DNA from: an uncultured Clostridia bacterium
GTDB taxonomy: Bacteria > Bacillota > Clostridia > Oscillospirales > Acutalibacteraceae
NCBI GenBank assembly: GCA_937901145.1
Contig: CALCHE010000203.1
Span: 1 to 14,708, forward strand
Direction: 5' to 3'
DNA: 14,708 nucleotides
In this document: piece after piece, positions 13,619-14,708 of the stretch
Numbering within the stretch: the stretch's first letter is position 1
Layout: each line of letters begins with the position of its first letter
Translations under genes and position numbers: made by a program
The notes under the pieces: generated by a model
What the model was told of the DNA's origin: nothing
Database searches by the model: none
The model's input: only the letters and a program-made list of their open reading frames with translations

Positions 13619-14708
13619 CAACCGTATGTCGGTTCTTCCGGAGTAGTATAACGGATATTTTCTGCTTTTTCGAGTATATAGGAATAACTTTGCTCTTTAT
13701 CGGAAAAATCAGTAAATATTCCTTCTTCAGCCACTAAATCACTTTCAGAAAACTCTATCACCACAGTTTTCAGAGGTGAGATTCCCATATCGTCATTTAC
13801 GTGTTTTACATATATATGTCCGTATTTGCCTGTCCAGACAATAATACCGTCATCCTTCATACACATAACGCGGCACAATTCACCTTGGCTTACAGCAGTT
13901 TCTTCCACTATCTCAACACAGGCGTTTTTATCACCGCTTACATATTCGCTGTTCAGATAATAAGGCTCGGAATTGATATTTACCCCGGCGCCTGCAGGCA
14001 CATAAAGAACAGCCTTCATACCTTCAGGAAGAGTAAGATCTATAGTGTAATTGTCAGTCTTTTCGTAATTAAGAGTAATCAGACCCTTTACACTCGGAAC
14101 AGTGCAGCTCAGCCTGTCTGATAAAGCGTACTGAGGCTCGATTTTAACCTTTTCATAGCCTGCCTCCATAGGTGTGATACCAGCGAAATGCTTACTCATT
14201 ATAACAAGCGGTCCGCCACTCCAGGCATGATTCATAGTGCCCTGCCAGGAGTTCCAGAATTCCCAGAGAGTGGAGTAATCTTCATTTACCATACCTTCAT
14301 ATCTGTCTCTGATGCGCTGCTCTGCCAAATCATATTCGCCCATTTTACAGAGTGCTTCAAGCACATAATATTCCATATACGGACTTGAATTTTTGGTATT
14401 TGTGAGGACATTCAGAATGGTGTCATACTTCTCTTCATCAGCAAGACCTGTCAAAACAGCGAGGGCATTTGCTCTGTCATCAGGCTTTTTAACATCCTTG
14501 CTCTTGTAACCATCTTCTGTCCAAAGAGACTTATAACCCTCTTCGATAGCTTCCTTCCGCTCTGCGATAAAGGTAAGATCTTCCTTTTTGTCTGTTATTT
14601 CTGCCATTTCTTCTACAGCAGAAAGAGCATAGTAAACCCACGCATTTTCGATAGCGGTCATATCGGCTTTTTTGCCCCAATCAGGCCAATCCCATGAACC
14701 GCTGCGAT
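13618..14708 (-). CDS. GH78-like alpha-L-rhamnosidase, C-terminal part (start beyond the right edge)
   Basis: The last 362 residues of a six-hairpin glycosidase related to GH78 alpha-L-rhamnosidases, which release rhamnose from plant or bacterial glycans. The reading stays open to base 14708 (SGSWDWPDWGKKADMT upstream of the internal Met at 14661), so the start is outside the window and that Met is not the start. (Alpha/alpha)6-barrel segments run to about fragment residue 170, with YSTLWEFWNSW (144-154) and GTMNHAWSGGP (156-166) matching the conserved catalytic-domain end. GYEKVKIEPQ (183-192) opens the usual C-terminal beta-sandwich. A further ~100 residues beyond it are unassigned. The catalytic Glu/Asp of the first half lies off the window. 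Assignment to GH78 itself rather than a sister six-hairpin family is probable, not certain. Confidence 0.82.
   Translation of the reverse strand, partial: RSGSWDWPDWGKKADMTAIENAWVYYALSAVEEMAEITDKKEDLTFIAERKEAIEEGYKSLWTEDGYKSKDVKKPDDRANALAVLTGLADEEKYDTILNVLTNTKNSSPYMEYYVLEALCKMGEYDLAEQRIRDRYEGMVNEDYSTLWEFWNSWQGTMNHAWSGGPLVIMSKHFAGITPMEAGYEKVKIEPQYALSDRLSCTVPSVKGLITLNYEKTDNYTIDLTLPEGMKAVLYVPAGAGVNINSEPYYLNSEYVSGDKNACVEIVEETAVSQGELCRVMCMKDDGIIVWTGKYGHIYVKHVNDDMGISPLKTVVIEFSESDLVAEEGIFTDFSDKEQSYSYILEKAENIRYTTPEEPTYG

Noticed and set aside
1..14708. CRISPR arrays, tRNA/rRNA genes, insertion sequences, phage or defence genes
   Set aside because: No spaced repeats, no cloverleaf-like or rRNA-like segment and no transposase, integrase, nuclease-defence or toxin-antitoxin motifs were seen; nearly all sequence is accounted for by metabolic genes, and no gene-free stretch exceeds about 180 bases.

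Overview
The window looks like a chromosomal stretch of a low-to-moderate GC Gram-positive anaerobe of the Clostridia, probably a gut Ruminococcaceae/Oscillospirales-type bacterium. This is inferred from strong AGGAGG-type ribosome sites, near-consensus SigA promoters, tight rho-independent terminators and a gene set heavy in glycan-degrading enzymes. Nearly everything is on the minus strand; one gene is on the plus strand. I see no rRNA, tRNA, CRISPR array, insertion sequence or phage gene.

Layout, left to right. (1) 1-376: the first 125 codons of xseA (exonuclease VII large subunit), cut by the window edge. (2) 376-1224: an M20 metallopeptidase that loses family similarity about two thirds of the way through. 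It ends in about 42 residues that look like the C-terminus of a TsaD-like (M22) protein, so the ORF appears chimeric, with a junction near 500-525. (3) 1392-4575: a NifU-domain protein and a large intracellular GH38 alpha-mannosidase, apparently one transcript. (4) 4646-6022: a YgjP-type metallopeptidase and an acetyl-esterase-like alpha/beta hydrolase. (5) 6144-7520: a monocistronic MFS transporter with a near-perfect promoter and a clear terminator. (6) 7688-10163: a three-gene operon of MBL-fold hydrolase, alkaline-phosphatase-superfamily phosphodiesterase and inositol monophosphatase-like enzyme. (7) 10316-11033: a small membrane zinc-ribbon protein and a low-molecular-weight tyrosine phosphatase. 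(8) 11146-13529: two calcineurin-like metallophosphoesterases, both with N-terminal export or anchor segments, transcribed divergently from a 176-base promoter region. (9) 13618-14708: the C-terminal part of a GH78-like alpha-L-rhamnosidase, cut by the right edge.

Taken together, the genes suggest a carbohydrate-scavenging region (mannosidase, rhamnosidase, esterase, MFS carrier) next to an unusual concentration of phosphate-ester hydrolases: five phosphatase folds, plus an MBL hydrolase, within about 6 kb. A shared role in breaking down a phosphorylated glycan or glycosyl-inositol phosphate is possible, but only an inference from proximity. The clearest anomaly is the M20/M22 junction at the left end. 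It may be a real rearrangement or an assembly join between two genomes, because xseA and the M22-like tail have a codon style unlike the rest of the window.
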